Counted from the first letter of the stretch, positions 1 to 13,900 are shown. The stretch is DNA of 64,000 bases from Simmondsia chinensis (GCA_018398585.1 JAGTTD010000018.1:2673501-2737500); one strand, 5' to 3'. Notes: generated from the sequence alone by a model not told the origin. Made by a program: numbers and translations.

Positions 1-829
1 GCCTCCGATCGAAGATGGCTCTGATACCACTTGTCACGTTCCTCGGATTTGTGACTTCATTTCGGATAGGACTTGGAACGTGAATTGATGAGTTGAGTTG
101 AGAATGATAGAATTTAGAGAGATAGAAGTTGAGATAGATTTTAGATGAGAAAAGAATTAGAGTTTAGGTGAGAGAAAGAAACAAAGAAAGTATTAGATGA
201 GAGAGTTAAGAGTTGAACTCTTAATTTCATTCATATTTTATTGGATGACTATTACAAGTATAAGCTTTTCTCTTTATAGGAAAAGCTAAGAAAGATCTAG
301 AATTTCCTAGAAGTCTTCCAATAACCGAATTACATCAAAAATGGCGGGAAACATAAAGGCGGGAAAGTTATTTGAATTCAAATAAGAGCGGAAAATAACT
401 ACCTATTCAAATATTGGAGGGAAAATCGGTTGGAGGAGCGTCCCCTTGCCCTTCTAGTTGCTTCTAGACTCTTCTTAGGATGAGGCGCGCCTTAGGGGGC
501 TGTTTGGATGACCGGTTGTGATGATTAAGGCTGAACGACATGCCTTTGGCACTATCGGGTGATCCTTGGCTTGTGAATGGTGCTTGACACTATCGGGTGT
601 CATGACGCTGCCCAGCGGTACCTAGTCTCGGCCCCAGTCGCTGCCCAACGGTGTCATGACAAGGTCCTGACTGCGATCTGAACAAAGCCCTTGCTGAACC
701 TCCCCGGTCCTCGATGCCCATTTCTGCCTGTGGCATGCGACCCCTGACACGGACCCGGCAGTGACCCTTGGCACTGTCTTGGCTCGGTTGCTGGCTTCTC
801 TTGACCTCGTCATGGCTAGGGTCGTGACA
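1..829 (-). mobile_element. LTR and primer-binding site of an LTR retrotransposon running off the left edge
   Basis: Read on the minus strand, an LTR of about 798 bp (32-829) is followed at 30-18 by TGGTATCAGAGCC, the usual initiator-tRNA-Met primer-binding site of plant retroelements. The LTR has matching inverted ends, TGTCACG at 32 and CGTGACA at 829. This fixes it as the 5' LTR of a minus-strand element whose body lies left of position 1. The half at about 480-830 is clearly more GC-rich than its surroundings. The superfamily cannot be told because no coding region is visible. Confidence 0.75.
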
Positions 830-2060
830 CAATAATAATAAATAAGTATAACAAGCCTAATAAATAAGCTTAACTTGCAATGAGTCAGCAAACCTCATGA
901 GCCAGCTCGCCAAATAATCAAGCCTGAATGATACCAATATCGAGCCATTCTCATTTAGTAAACGAGCTGAACCAACCACAAATATGCAGCTCGGTTAGAT
1001 AAATGATATCGATACCGAGCGGGTCACATTTAGTTAACGGGCCGACCCGAACAAGCTATGATTCGGCTCAGCTTAGCTTGGCTTACTCGCATCCCTAATT
1101 CTCTGGTTGTATTCCTCTGTTGTTTTGCTTGTTCAGTGCCTCAGGATATTGCTTTTTTGTGGGATTGTATTCAAATATTGAAAAAGACTTATTTTTAGTT
1201 TGGATGGATGGGAAAATAAATCAAGCCAAACCAAAAGACATGAAGAAAAATATATTGTTGGAACGTCATACCACACGTCATGCTTAGCCACCAATTCAAT
1301 ATTTTTTAAAATTAACTTTAGATTTTGGTTAGTTTTTGGTAGAAAAGTTAGAGTTTGGTTATTTTTGGTAGAAAAGTTAGAGTTTGGTTATTTTTTTGGT
1401 ATATTTATATATAGTTAGGTTATTTTTAGGTTAATTGTTGTATTTAAAATGTAAGTTTGATTTATATAATTATATTTTATCTATTTCCATGTCATGGGTC
1501 CCACTTTGCTCTGTTTTCACCCTAGCCTACCTTCTCTTTTTATATTTTTGTTACGTATCGAAGGAGTATTCATTTCAAAATCAATTAATAATGATTGGAG
1601 TAGCTCATATGATATATAAGTTAGTATATTTTTCTATTATTTACTAATGTGGGATTACTTTTTGTTTCAAATTGTCTGTGTCAATATTACACATCTCTTC
1701 AATTTGATTACCGTATATATTAACCAGGTCAAATAATACTTAAAATTATATTAAGTATTAAAACTTAATGACCAAAATTCTGAGCTTTGTAAGGAAGCAA
1801 CTTGAAAAGCATTGTTTTAAAGGAGTGAGTAATATTTGGTAACCCGGTGGGATGGTTTAAATAAGGGAAAAATTCAGGGTAATTCCGTTCTGATTTCAAA
1901 TTGGTGGGACATGCGTCGTGATCTTGTAAGCTTCCCTGGGACACGTGTCGCCCCTATGATGACCCAAATTGTGTTTCTTTGGGCGATTCTCAGCCGTTAG
2001 GTGAGGTGATATTCAACGGTCAAGGCGGCGCCAGTGTGAGGTTCGACGCGAATTAAGGTA
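830..2060. other. Intergenic, decayed repeats, no gene seen
   Basis: 890-1105 is rich in GAGC/GCTC words (AGCTCG, CGAGC, CGGCTC) like the hAT-type MITE remnants at 17815, 32066 and 48575. The rest is AT-rich with no coding signal. The short reading frames at 1200-1647 have no recognisable protein and low complexity. Confidence 0.4.
1334..1391. repeat. 29-bp direct tandem duplication
   Basis: Two adjacent copies of a unit that reads TTTTGGTAGAAAAGTTAGAG and then TTTGGTTAT. No function is apparent; it is a local slippage or duplication product in AT-rich DNA. Confidence 0.75.
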
Positions 2061-3130
2061 CGAGGTATATAAGGAGAGCAATTATTATGCTGGGCAAAAA
2101 TTTAGGTTATTCTTCGCCCTTTCTTCTCCTGTTTCCGCTTCTCCTCTTCCCTAATGTTGTCCAAAAGAAAATCTAGCGTATGCTTGCCTCTTGATAACTC
2201 CAAAAATGGCATCTGGATAAGCGACACTTGGCCACCGGGCACGAGGCTGCAACTTGGGCCAAGATGCTCCCCCGGAGGCCGAGCTCGGAATTCTACTTGC
2301 GATCTGGAAGAAAGAGATCCACCACGTTGACAAGATATATCCCGACATCCGAGTAGACGAAGAAGGAAGCACGCCCACCCGGACGCAAGTGCATCTCGGA
2401 TCGAGATGCACTCTTGGAACCAATTCCGTAACTCAGACAACAGCCATGAAGATAGGGACGCATCTTCCAACAGGGAGCGTTCGGACCCTTGGACAGCCTC
2501 GCGACAACACCTCAACGAAGCACGCACCCCAGCTCTGCCGAGAAGCCCTCTTGCCGGAAAGGCAACCAAGCAACATCAACTATCCGGCACCTTGACTCAG
2601 GCCAACGACAGCCCGAAGCACGGAACCCAAAGAGCCTCGTGATGGCACCCCAATGCAATGCTCACTTCGACTCCTGGAGGGCATCTCGCCCCGAGATGTC
2701 GTTTCCCCGGAGGTCCGCCAACAACCGTCCCCAGCTCTGTGAGTCGGATGGATGACCACGCGATGTCATAGGCCCCACCGTCAAGGGTATCTCGCCCCCT
2801 GTTCCGTACTGGGCGAGATACACCTCTTAATATGAGGCACAGCTCTTCAGGGAAAAATCTCTATAAATAGGGCTCAGACACTTAAAGAAATCATAAGCTC
2901 ACTGCTCTCCCTTCACTCTCATCTGAAGGACCCCCAGAGCAGCTGTGTGTCTCATTTTTCTTTCCTTTTCTCTTGTAATCTCATAAAAACCCTGTAATAA
3001 AACCGTCAATTAATATATAAAAAACCTAATAAAAGATAAAGGGCTTGAGTTTCGGCCCTCCATTAAAAGAATCTGTACCAAAACCCCTCTCTTCCTTCCG
3101 GAGCACAGATCCATAGTAATGGAGCGAAGA
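2061..3130 (+). mobile_element. Probable LTR remnant with its own promoter
   Basis: This block is more GC-rich than its flanks. At 2871 there is a strong TATA-like CTATAAATAGGGCT, followed by a CT-rich leader (about 2900-2960) and a TAATAAAA-type polyadenylation region near 2995-3050. Promoter, leader and poly(A) signal within about 250 bp is how gypsy-type LTRs are built. I found no second LTR, primer site or coding domain, so it may be a solo or truncated LTR. Reading frames at 2102-2755 look non-protein-like. Confidence 0.4.
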
Positions 3131-5960
3131 TTTGCTACAGCTAGTCGTTTGGTTGTAAGGTTTCTTACTTAGAAGTGTAAGTTCTTGTATGTGATTTGTT
3201 CATTCGTTTGATTCTTAGTTTATAATTGAAATATAATCGTCATAATAGACTTCTCTAGTAATAGGGAGTCTCAGATTAGGGCCATTTTCTTGGGTTTAAA
3301 CCACGTAAAAAAAAAACTGATATTCTGATTTCGATTGTGTTTTTTTCCCTGTATTTTTTGTTACGCTTGTAGGATTTAACTAATGTTATGTACCGGGACA
3401 AAAATACAAAAATATAAATTTATGATATTTTGTGGTTATTATTTATTACGCTTTACATCATTGTTCTGACAATCTTTTTTTTGCACCAATAATAACAATA
3501 CCCTATACAATTAGGAAAATAAGAATATACATACTTCGATTAGATTTAAATTGGATAATAGATCGAGTTTGATCTTATTTTAATCCAATCAGCTGACGTA
3601 TAAATCATTATAAGCATCTAAATCTTAATTCATTTAAAATTCATTTTTCACCTCTATGTCCATACTGAATGAGTTGTACTATATAAACTTCTAATAATTT
3701 GGATTCAATTATCATCCCTGCTCACAACTCAAAAGGTTATTTTGGGATAGATTAGTTATTTTGGAAAATACAGCAACTAAAATACAAAAAAAATTCAACA
3801 AGAAAATAAAAACGTAAATTTACGTAGTTCGGCCTAAAATGCTTACATCCATGGGTTACGTGGATATTTTATTGCTTGGGTACTTTAAAGAGAGTTTTTT
3901 TTTTTTTTTTTTTAATTTCACTCTACTCTCTCAAACTCTAAACAGGGTTTATATAGGCGCATATAAAGAAACCTTAATTTCCACCAAAACGGGCTTGAGC
4001 CTTGACCTGGGCCAAAATTAAGGCCCAAACCCCGTCCTCCACTCCATGAACTTGTCTCATAACAGTATAATACCAGGATCCTCACAAGAAGCCCAACGAG
4101 TTAGGGCAACGTATAAGCAGGGCCAAACACAACCCCAAGCCATCCAAGCAACCGCTTGGGGCCCTTGAATTTTCGAGGCCCGAAATTTGGAGGTTCTAGT
4201 TTTTAAAACAATAATTGTTTATATTAGTAATTTTTAAGAGAAATCTTATTATATATAAAGGACCCTATTTAAAAATTTTATTTAGAGTCTCGAAAATATC
4301 AGGACCGACTCTGAGTATTAAGAGCAAGGCCAACAACCGGCAGAATATGCTAGTGATGTGAATACAACCAATTTTGTTTTAAATATATTATTTCAAAGTG
4401 TATTTGGTCATCTTAGAATACCCAAAGTATAATGTTACTATATATTATATTATATTATATATATATATATAATATATATCATATTATATTATACTCGAAT
4501 TTATACTTTACAAGTAAGTTTACTCAGTGTGGCTTCTGATCTACTCAAGCATCACATTTTCTTTCTGTTTATCAAGTTGACATTTTTCTCAATCAAATGC
4601 CATAACGATCAACATCGGTCTAAGGCCGGATCGAATTAAGAAAAAACAAATCTTATTGGATAATTAGGTGGAAGGAGAACACAGGCATTCCTTGATAATA
4701 TATGCATAGTCAAAAAGATATACAACAGAACTTAACGTCCTAAAACAAGAGGAATCAAATGGGGTGTGAGCAACAATTTTTTTTTTTTTTTTTTTTTTTA
4801 CAGCACATATTTTTGTGCTTTCCTCGGGAAAATATTGTGACAAAAAATTGAATGACTTATATTCTGGAAGGATCCATTTTAATTCTGCAATAGTCACATT
4901 CATTGCAGCTAGGGCCTGTTGGAGATTAAAGGCACCCTTTTTTTAACAGTCATCTTTACTCCTATAAAAATTTAACTCTGGCAAAGGCTTCATCATCCAA
5001 AAAGCAATAATCTCAATCGTCCTTTCTCTACTTTCATCTCTTAGACACATTCTCAATATTTGAACAAAGATTCTTCTGGCACTCCTTGGCAACTAACGAG
5101 TGCATGTTTGGAGTTAGATCACGATAATCCTTGACGATGGTTACTGAGTTACTGTGTGCTAGGAAGCAACAGTGAAATCACCGTTTAGGACAGTGGTACT
5201 TGTCACTAAGTGGTGTTAACTTTAAGAAATCTAATATGTCCTTAGGTTGTTCTGTTTGATTCTTAGTTGTTGCTGTTTACTACTTTTATGACAGAAAATT
5301 CAGAGTGTATCATAGTCAAAGACAGTCTAAAAATGCGGATGATCTAACAACTCCTTGTTTTGCGAGATGATCCACTTCGAAATTTGCTTCTCTTAGGTCA
5401 AGCACAAATTAATGCTACCAGAATTTAGAATCATTGACCGAATTTTGTTGATCAAGAAGTTCCATTTCTAGGGGGCGAGACGAAGCGTTGTTCATCTAAA
5501 CAAATGCATTGATTCAGTCTAATTCTATAATTTGATTTTTAACGAAGAGGCATCTAAAGTGAATGTTGCAAAAAATTATGCATAATTGAGTCGTGTGATC
5601 AATCGATCGGACTTCAGAAGAGTGCCAAAAAGGAGCCAATGTGACCTCTAATTAACCCTCTTACAATACCCAGGTTCACTAGAAGACGGGCTTGGTCTAT
5701 ACAAGAGACCAATTTAAACGATGACTTAGAATTAAGGGCTAAAAGTGGCCATTTCGGTCTTATCTTAGACCGAATTCATAATTTTAAAAATATTTGTTAA
5801 TATAAATTGATATTTATTCAATCCGATCCTGTTCTCCGATAATGAATAACGAAAATTGATCAAATTAATCAGCTGGGGGAGTAAATTTGGTGGCATGCAT
5901 TACATTATATTTGACTTGTGTATCCATTTTATATAACACAAGATATAATTAAATCATACA
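3131..5960. other. Intergenic AT-rich repeats, no gene seen
   Basis: 3815-4075 carries TTTACGTAGTTCGGC followed by a long T run (3897-3914); a related motif (TTTACGTAGTTCAGC) recurs at 14185. 4125-4330 (GCTTGGGGCCC ... GACCGACTCTGAG) reads like a decayed dispersed repeat. There is an AT microsatellite at 4440-4482 and a T run near 4778-4799. Nothing supports a gene. Confidence 0.4.
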
Positions 5961-6343
5961 GTTATTTACGTCAAAGATTCCCGTACTTTGTTCATTGCGT
6001 CAATTTAGTCCTTGCACTTTTAATTGTGTGAATTTAGTCCCTGTACAATTTAAAATGTGTCTATTTGGTTCTTAGAGAAAAATTTATGTTAAGTTTTTAA
6101 TAAAATTTTTAATGGTTCCGCAACTAAATGGGTTAAATTGAGTAAATGAATTAATTTATAAGAAGTTACTTGCATCTAACATAATTTTACTGTTCAAAAT
6201 TACATCATTAACTTAATTTAAATTTGACCAAAGGATTAAATTGACACATCTTGAATTTTTCATGGATTAAATTAATACAATTAAAAGTACAACGATCAAA
6301 TTGACACTATGAGCAAAGTATAGGGACCTTTGGTATAAATAAC
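5961..6343. mobile_element. MITE with long inverted ends (CAATTTAGTCC family)
   Basis: The left end (GTTATTTACGTCAAAGATTC, then CCGTACTTTGTTCATTGCG) is matched in reverse complement by the right end (GTTATTTATACCAAAGGTCC, then CTATACTTTGCTCATAGTG). The match continues through repeated words such as CAATTTAGTCC for about 90 bp. This is a small non-coding inverted-repeat element. Partial relatives sit at 18790-19010, 24675-24960 and 47215-47300. I could not identify a clean target-site duplication. Confidence 0.65.
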
Positions 6344-7079
6344 CCTTTATATAATAAAATAGTAAATAAATATCTATTTATGATCTGATAATTTCAAATG
6401 GCGAAAACGAATTATAAGCAAAACTTTTCGTATTGCACAACAATAAGTGGTGTGACACTAATATAACTTTTTTTTTCCTTTTTATCAAACAATTATATGC
6501 ATATATTAAAAAAAAATAAAAAATTAGGTTATATGTATACCATTAGTGCTAAAATGAGTGTATAAAATTGTTAAATTTCACAGGACTGCTTTTAGGCCCA
6601 ACCCACATAGTTGGCACACGTGAGGTCTACATATAAATTTAAGTGAGATTTTATTCTAAAACTAATTGGCATTGGATGGAGTATCCCACTAAGCGTATAT
6701 ATTGATCTCTTCACGCTTATAACTCCTACGTGGGGTTCTTACGAGACTCACATGTGCAGTCTTTAACAAAAATAGTATTGAACAAGGTATAAAGTTAGCG
6801 AGAGTCGGGGTATTGTTTTTATATTTATGCTAGTAGTAAACGTACAACATACTTAAAAAGTATTTTGATATTTCAACATGGATAATTGGGTGCATTCACA
6901 TAAATACGGTTATACCAATCTGGTTGGGTACATTCTTCTGATCTTACCATAAACTTGTATCAAAAACATATCAATGTACTTACTGATCATTTTATAAAAC
7001 TTACAAACCTTAGTTCTTTTTCTAAACATATTACCCTTATTGCTTATATTATAAGCATAACTCCAATATCTTTACATGT
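6344..7079. other. Intergenic AT-rich DNA, no gene seen
   Basis: A segment at about 6640-6760 (ATATTGATCTCTT and flanking words) resembles 47905-48018 beside exon 3 of the pectate lyase, so it is probably a dispersed repeat. No coding region is recognisable. Confidence 0.35.
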
Positions 7080-7159
7080 ACAATGTCACTCTCCCCGAGC
7101 CCTGCCTCGGCAAAAACCTTTTCAGACACTGGGTTTTTTTGTTTTTGTTGTTGTTGTAG
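7080..7159 (+). mobile_element. 5'-truncated SINE tail
   Basis: CCCTGCCTCGGC, then GACACTGGG, then a T/TTG-rich end (GTTGTTGTTGTAG) match the 3' end of the SINE family that recurs through the window. Only the last ~80 bp is present and it is diverged. Confidence 0.45.
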
Positions 7160-7916
7160 AGTCAGCAATAACAACCCGGGCTAAATATCCTTAGAAATAG
7201 CCAACCCCAACTAGCGGGAAAAGGCCATTGTACAAAGACTTTGTGAAATACCATACACCAACCACCAAATCTCTCATTTCATTCTCTTACCTCAACTTCC
7301 TGGTAATCCACAAGAGCTCGAAAACCGAGCATCGACTTCCTTTTTAAGACAATCCTCTCGTCAGATTTGACAATATATAGGTACTGTTTGTAGTAGCCTA
7401 GTAACTTTCAGTTGGAATTCAACAAATCTTCGTTGAAAAATATAACATGACACGTATGTTGCGGTAATCATATGCCACATCAACAATTTTTAACCTGAAA
7501 TACGCTGGATCCTGTAAGAAAATTTACCTCATTAAGTTAAAAGATACCTAAAAGATAAGATTTTAAACCCTCACTGGTACCATATTGTATAATATTGAAA
7601 TGTTAGGGTAAGTCAATGATAATTCCTCAAATCTTAGGGTACCTAAGTGACAACCGGCAAGCAAAACGAGATGTTAATGTCACAGGTTTGTGACTGACAG
7701 AAATACAGCAGATCTCCTATAATACCAAAATACACATACACAACAAGACTTACTTAAAATCTTAAACCAAAGTCATCTAAATCATACTCAAACAGCAACT
7801 AAATGTTTCATTTTCTTAGCTCAGCTTCCTGGTAATGCACAAGAGCACGAAAACCGAATATCGGAAACCTTTCCAAGAAAATCTCCTCATACGACTAAAC
7901 GGGGAAAAGCTCGGTT

Positions 7917-10900
7917 TCACTCAGACCTACGCATTTTCACATTTAAGGGGACCTCCTTGTAAGAATTAACCTTCTCTGCAGCTCGACGCATGGGTCTTCC
8001 AACTGAGGATCTTCTACCTTCTACAGACGTGGATCTGTCTATGATTGTTCTTTCTGTGGGTTCCGTGTTAACCGATGCTTCCAAGTGGTTTTCGGGATCT
8101 TTAACAACGGTTTCTGTGTGCATGGGGAACCGTGCTTCAGATATCTCAAACAAGTCCTCAGTAGGTTCTGGTTTTGATTTACATACAGACGATCGTTTCC
8201 TTGAGCAATTCCTGCACGAATAATGCAGAATCATGTGAAGGGCTTTTCCCTGGTTTGATATCCTTGCCAGAGCACCGAGAAAATTAACGGGAAAAAAATA
8301 AGACGAAAAAAATTCAAAGGACAGAAAATAGAAAAGAATGATTTTTCCCCTTGTTTGGATGTCAAAGAAAATAAGGGGAAAAACAGAGCAGATTTACAAG
8401 AAAGTCACTTCGGAAAATGAAGGCAAGAAGGAGACTTTTGGCCTGCGATTTTAAGCTTTGCACCTGTGATTGGGTCCGTGGTAGTCGAGCGTTTGGGCCT
8501 ACAATTTTTTCCAGTTTTCCTTTCAATTTTAAGAGGAAAATAAATTTTCTCAAATGTCGTGTAATTTCTTCAAGTTTTCCATCTAAATGTTTCTCCTTTA
8601 TATTTTTCTCGGATCCAAACACTGGAAAATGATTTCCCATGAATTTTTTTTTCTCCCTTTCATGTTTTCTTTATTCGAAACCAGGCTTGAAGGGAAGTAG
8701 ATTCTTATCCTCCGTTCATTGATGGATATTAAACAGACCGTTTGCTATCAGGCATCATCTCCTTAGTGGCAGCACCCTCACCGATAGACGGTCTCCCAGC
8801 TGCAGTAGATCATTAAAACAAAAGAATCAACGTTGTCAAAAGAAATAGAATCAACCGAATCTTCCAACTAAATACCAGAGTGGCATGATGAAATACCTCT
8901 TGATCGTCGCTTCCCGTTGGTGCTGCAAAGCTGATTATCATTGTCATTGGAAACCGAAGATGAACCTCCCTCTTCAGCAATGTTTGCATTGATGTTTCTT
9001 GTTTCCTTGTTATCGGTATGAATCGACGAGGCTGATGGAATTGAACAATCATCTTCTTGCTTTTTATCTTCATATTTGATTCCATCTATCTCGAAAAAGT
9101 CTTCCTTCGATTCTTGCTCCAACGTAGTAAACCTTGACGATTGCCTTCTCATCGATCGCCTGCTCATATCATACAAAAGAGTGGAGACTTAAGTCCCTAT
9201 TGGTCACCAAAATAGGCAAAGGTGGACAAGTTGGTCAACCAAGTTAAAAAATTAGAATTGCAGTCACCCAACTCAAAATAAAGATCTCATTTGGTGACCT
9301 GAATGGTTTAAAATGGAATAAGACGGCCATCCAAGGGAAAATTTGGAAAACTCTATCACCGACTTCAAATAAAAAATAATCCTTTGCCATTTGTCAGAGA
9401 AAGCAAGTCTTTCATCAACAGATAATATGGAAAGAAATAAACCTTCTGTTTTCAAGCTTCTCCTCTGCCACTGTGCCTTTAGCAGTATTAGCTGCATCGA
9501 GACTTAAAGCAATTACTCTCACAAAAATGACTTAGGGCCTATTTTAGTATCGTTTTTTGTTTGCAGTTTCCGTTTCTTTGAAACTGAAACCCACATTTTG
9601 AAAACAATTTGGCCTTGCTTTTCATTTTTCTGCTTTTAGATTTTTCCCCGCAGGAAACATAAAATCAGAAACAAGAAAAAGACGTTTCAAAACCCAATTT
9701 TAGTTTCTCAAAAACTAAGCCGTAAACAAAAAACAATAACAAACAAGCCCTTGGTAAACCTCAAACTAATGATTGACAATGGCTGCAGAATTCAAAGTTA
9801 GGTGTGCCAGAAAAAACACCTTTGGATTGCCGCCTCACATTGGTGCTGTGTGGTTTATTATGGCCATTATCTGCTTGCGGTGACACTCCTGTTTCTCCAT
9901 TGCTGGGCTCTTCTAACTTTAGACAACAATAAATGGAAGTCGAAAATTGAAACGCTGACGATAACGACTAAATTTGGGAAGGTGTAAAGAAAGTAATTAA
10001 TGCAGAAAGGTAGATACCTCATCGTAGATTTGTGGAAGAGCTCCTGTCTTCTTAGTTTGCTGCAAAAAAAAAAGGGTGCAATTTATCAGACACCAAAACA
10101 CCTTCAACATGATTAATCATAGTTGCACAAGTCAAAAGCAAGAGCGGAAGCGGAAACGAAATGGGAGTATGACGTAATTGGAAACGTGGAAGAAGCATTT
10201 AGCCATTTACATTGCTATAAATTAGATATACAAGAAAAACTAATAAAACGTCATTAACTAAATCATTAAAGCATAATATATCAAAACAGAAGTCAATGCT
10301 AAGAAACAACCATAAAAATTGGGTGCTACAATAAATAAGATCAAGAAAATTGAGTCCAACTGGTCCATGGCATTCAATCATTCTTTGAATTGAGTGTTAT
10401 ATAATCAGTCAACAGGTCATCATATTTCATATCTTCGTCTTAAAATGAATCAACCATCGTTTGAATCAACTGTGTAATTTTTTACCTCAAAATTAATATG
10501 TGTAAAATATAAAAAATGAGAAAAATGAAAAAGAGAAAATGAAAAAGAAAGATGAAAAAATGGGAAGCTTATTCTTACAAGTCATGTAAGGGCATAAGAC
10601 TAGACTTGTAGGGTGGGAAGTTTACTTCCACAAGTAAACTAGCATGGGTTATCTTCCCTTTTGTCTTGGTTATAAATAAGTGGTCTTGGGGTGTAAGAGT
10701 TTGTGGAGAGAAGAGAAAAAAAAGAAAAATAATGTAAAGAGTGCATGTTGGGGTTTTGTAAGGGATGCCCCAGCCTGGTAGGGAGAGAAAATGAGTGAAA
10801 AATGATTGCTGAGTGTTTTGTTTGTGCGAGTTGTGAGCTTCTGTGTTTGTTTGTGCGGGTGGTGCACCCAAGTATGAAGGAAGTCATGCTCAGTTGCTTC

Positions 10901-13900
10901 GATTGAGTGTTGAGAGTTTTTGTAGCTTCCTCTATCCAAAGCTGCGTTGTGGGAGGACTGGTGGCTTGCCGTGCATTGTTCTAAGGCTGGTAGCTTGCCA
11001 TTCAAAGCTACATTGTTTGAGGGCTGATAGCTTGCCGTGCAAAGCTAAATTGATTCGAGGGCTGGTGGCTTGTCGTTCAAAGCTACACTGAGAGCATGGT
11101 TATCAGAATTGCAATCCGGAACGTAGGATCCTACGATCCTACTCTGCCCAATCGACCCGGATCGTATAAAAAATCGTAAAAAAGTAGAATCACAAAAATT
11201 TGAAGTAGGATCGGTAGGATCGGTGCAGAATCGGTAGGATCGACGATTCTGACCGATCCTACCGAGTTTGATAACAAAAAAATTATAAAATTAAAAAAAA
11301 AAAAAAATTTACCCAAAAACCCCACCCAGCCCCCCCACGCGTTTCTCTCTCCTCCCTCACTCTACGCATCCCCTTTCCCTTCCCCCTTAACCCCAACCCC
11401 AACCCCAACCACCAATCACCACCCCACCGACCGACTACCGCCAGCCACGCCACCGACCGACTGCCACCAGCCAAGTTCTGACACGACAATAGCTTATTTT
11501 CTTTTTGGGTAAAAATTCCTAATTTTTGTTTAATTTCTTATTCTTCTAGTATATTATTGAGTTACTTGATAATTGTTTTGATTTACATTTTGTTTATTTT
11601 AAGCTTGGTTTTGTTTTGCTTTGTTTAATTTCTATTTTTTTCAAAGAAGTTTTGCTTTGTTATCTAAGTATACCCATTTGAACTTTTGTGTTGAACTGTT
11701 GATTACTTAATTGTAGTCAATTTTATTAATTTTATTACATTTCTTTAACTTTATAATGCAATATATTGTTCCCTAGTTTTAATATTAACTTGATTGTTGA
11801 TTTATATTATGTATTGAACTAAAAATTTGTTTAATATGAATGCCTCCTCTTTTTAATTTTAGTCTTTAAGTTGTACTTGTGTTATTCATATATATTTAAC
11901 TTATACATTTCATATTTATCTATTATATTTGATTTTGATACTTATGGATATTTAATGTGTTATGAAATTTACGTTTTTTGCACTTTTTGATGTTCTTTAT
12001 TGTATATTTGAGGCTTATAATACGATTTTTATGGATACAAGCTAGTGTTTTACACAAAAAATAGAATCTTACGATTCTCGATCCGATTCTACGATCCCGA
12101 TCCTGAGGACCCCTCACCGATCCTACGTAGAATCCTGATTCTGACAACCTTGACTGAGAGAGGGTGGTGACTTACTGTGCAATAGTCACATTGATGTTGA
12201 GATTGTAAAATGGGTTTGGGGGGGTTATGATTAGAGATTGTAATTCGTTAAATTTCATAGTGGATAAGGCACCCGTTTGGGTCCCGTGGTTTTTCCCTCT
12301 GGTTGAGAGAGGGTTTTCACGTAAAAATATCGGTGTTTTTTTTTTTTTTTTTTTTTTGCTTCCGCTTGATATGTGATTTTTCCCAACCGAATTGTGATCC
12401 CATTGAATTGCATACACGTTTGAAACCCAAAACTAACTTCAAAACATTGGATCGCATTTTTGAGCATAAGCATTAGCACTTTAGGAGTTTCCTGTACCTA
12501 CATGATAAGTAAACCGAACACAGATAAGTCTGTCGACCAACTCTCACCTGCAGTTCCAAACTTTTGACAGTTAGCAAGCCGTTCTTGCAACCAAGCTCAT
12601 GTTGTAGCACTCTTAGCTGAAGACAAGATGAACGACAACTCAAAAACACCACAAGAAGATAGTGACAGTTGCAAGATGGGTTTATTTCAAGTGACAACTT
12701 ACCCTATCTTTACCTGCATTAAGCTCCTGCAATATCACAAATTAAATCAAAATAAAATGATAAGCAAATAAAAAGCGCGGTCCATGAAATACTTCAAATG
12801 GGTTGAGGCAACGAGAGCTAACCGCCAACATCTGACTGTTTGCTCGAGCAAGTTGGTAATTTTGTTGCCGTGCTTTCTGCAAAGTGGCCCGTAACTTCTG
12901 TATCTCAATCCCACTCAACTCGATGATTTTGCTTTCATCCAAAGTTAAGGAAACCCCGACGAAAATCGAGAAATAAATTGAGTGGTCAGTTATCACAACA
13001 ATTTTTAACACAAGTAACTAGCGATTGCGAAATAATACAAGGAAAAGAAGCTCGGATACTTTTGATCTGTGACTTGCTTCGTCAAGGCCATATTCTCCTG
13101 TACCAAATTTCCAAAAGGAATCGAATTTATTAAGCAGTCGCAACCTATAAAGAAACAATACTACTAATAATGCAATCAACTAGAGCAAAAGAGAAAAGAA
13201 AATGCCATATATACAACATAAATATCTGATTTGGAAACATGGATGTTTGGATAAATAACATTGGATAAACAAAACCCATTAAAGCTCCATTTCATAAAGG
13301 AAAAACATAATTCTGGGGATTCGTTTTTCGTTTTTCCTTCATTTGGAACAAAATTATGAGCAGAAAATTATTTCCGCACGAAAACATTTACTACCCACTA
13401 GAGGAATGTGACTTTGTAAAACAGAGAAAGTCAACATTTAAAGTGAGCCTAATTTGGTTCAATGCTGATTTTCTTTGCAAAATTTTGATTTTCGTATCCG
13501 GCTTTGAAGTCAATACCTGAAGTTAGGACTCGTATATGAACAAACAGAAGACTAGTAAATGTCCAAAATGGCACACCAAAGATTGGAGTGATAATACCAA
13601 TCTGGTCCGCTCATCTGATCAATTTGCTAGTCAAGTCCGAAATTTGGTCTAAATGGTATTAATACATTAAAGACAATCCAAACAAACGGAAATAAAATCT
13701 AGATTTTACTTCTCCTTGGAAAATGCTCTCCAAAGGAGAAGATTTTTTCTCGGGAAGAACTTTTCCCCACTGCCAAACGAAGCCTAAATAAGTGTCTTTG
13801 TATAATTTAATGATATATACCATGCATATCGGATACATAACCAGGTACAATTTACATGCAACCATAGCATTTCAGAAAAAGCATACATGCCTTTCGAAGC

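Noticed and set aside
2102..2755. Overlapping open frames on both strands
   Set aside because: They mirror one another in a GC-rich LTR-like block, with no domain, signal or plausible composition.
8739..8799. Shugoshin exon 11 ending at 8782 (TCG before GTGAGG)
   Set aside because: That better-looking donor leaves the wrong phase for exon 12; the 61-nt version restores the frame. cDNA is needed.
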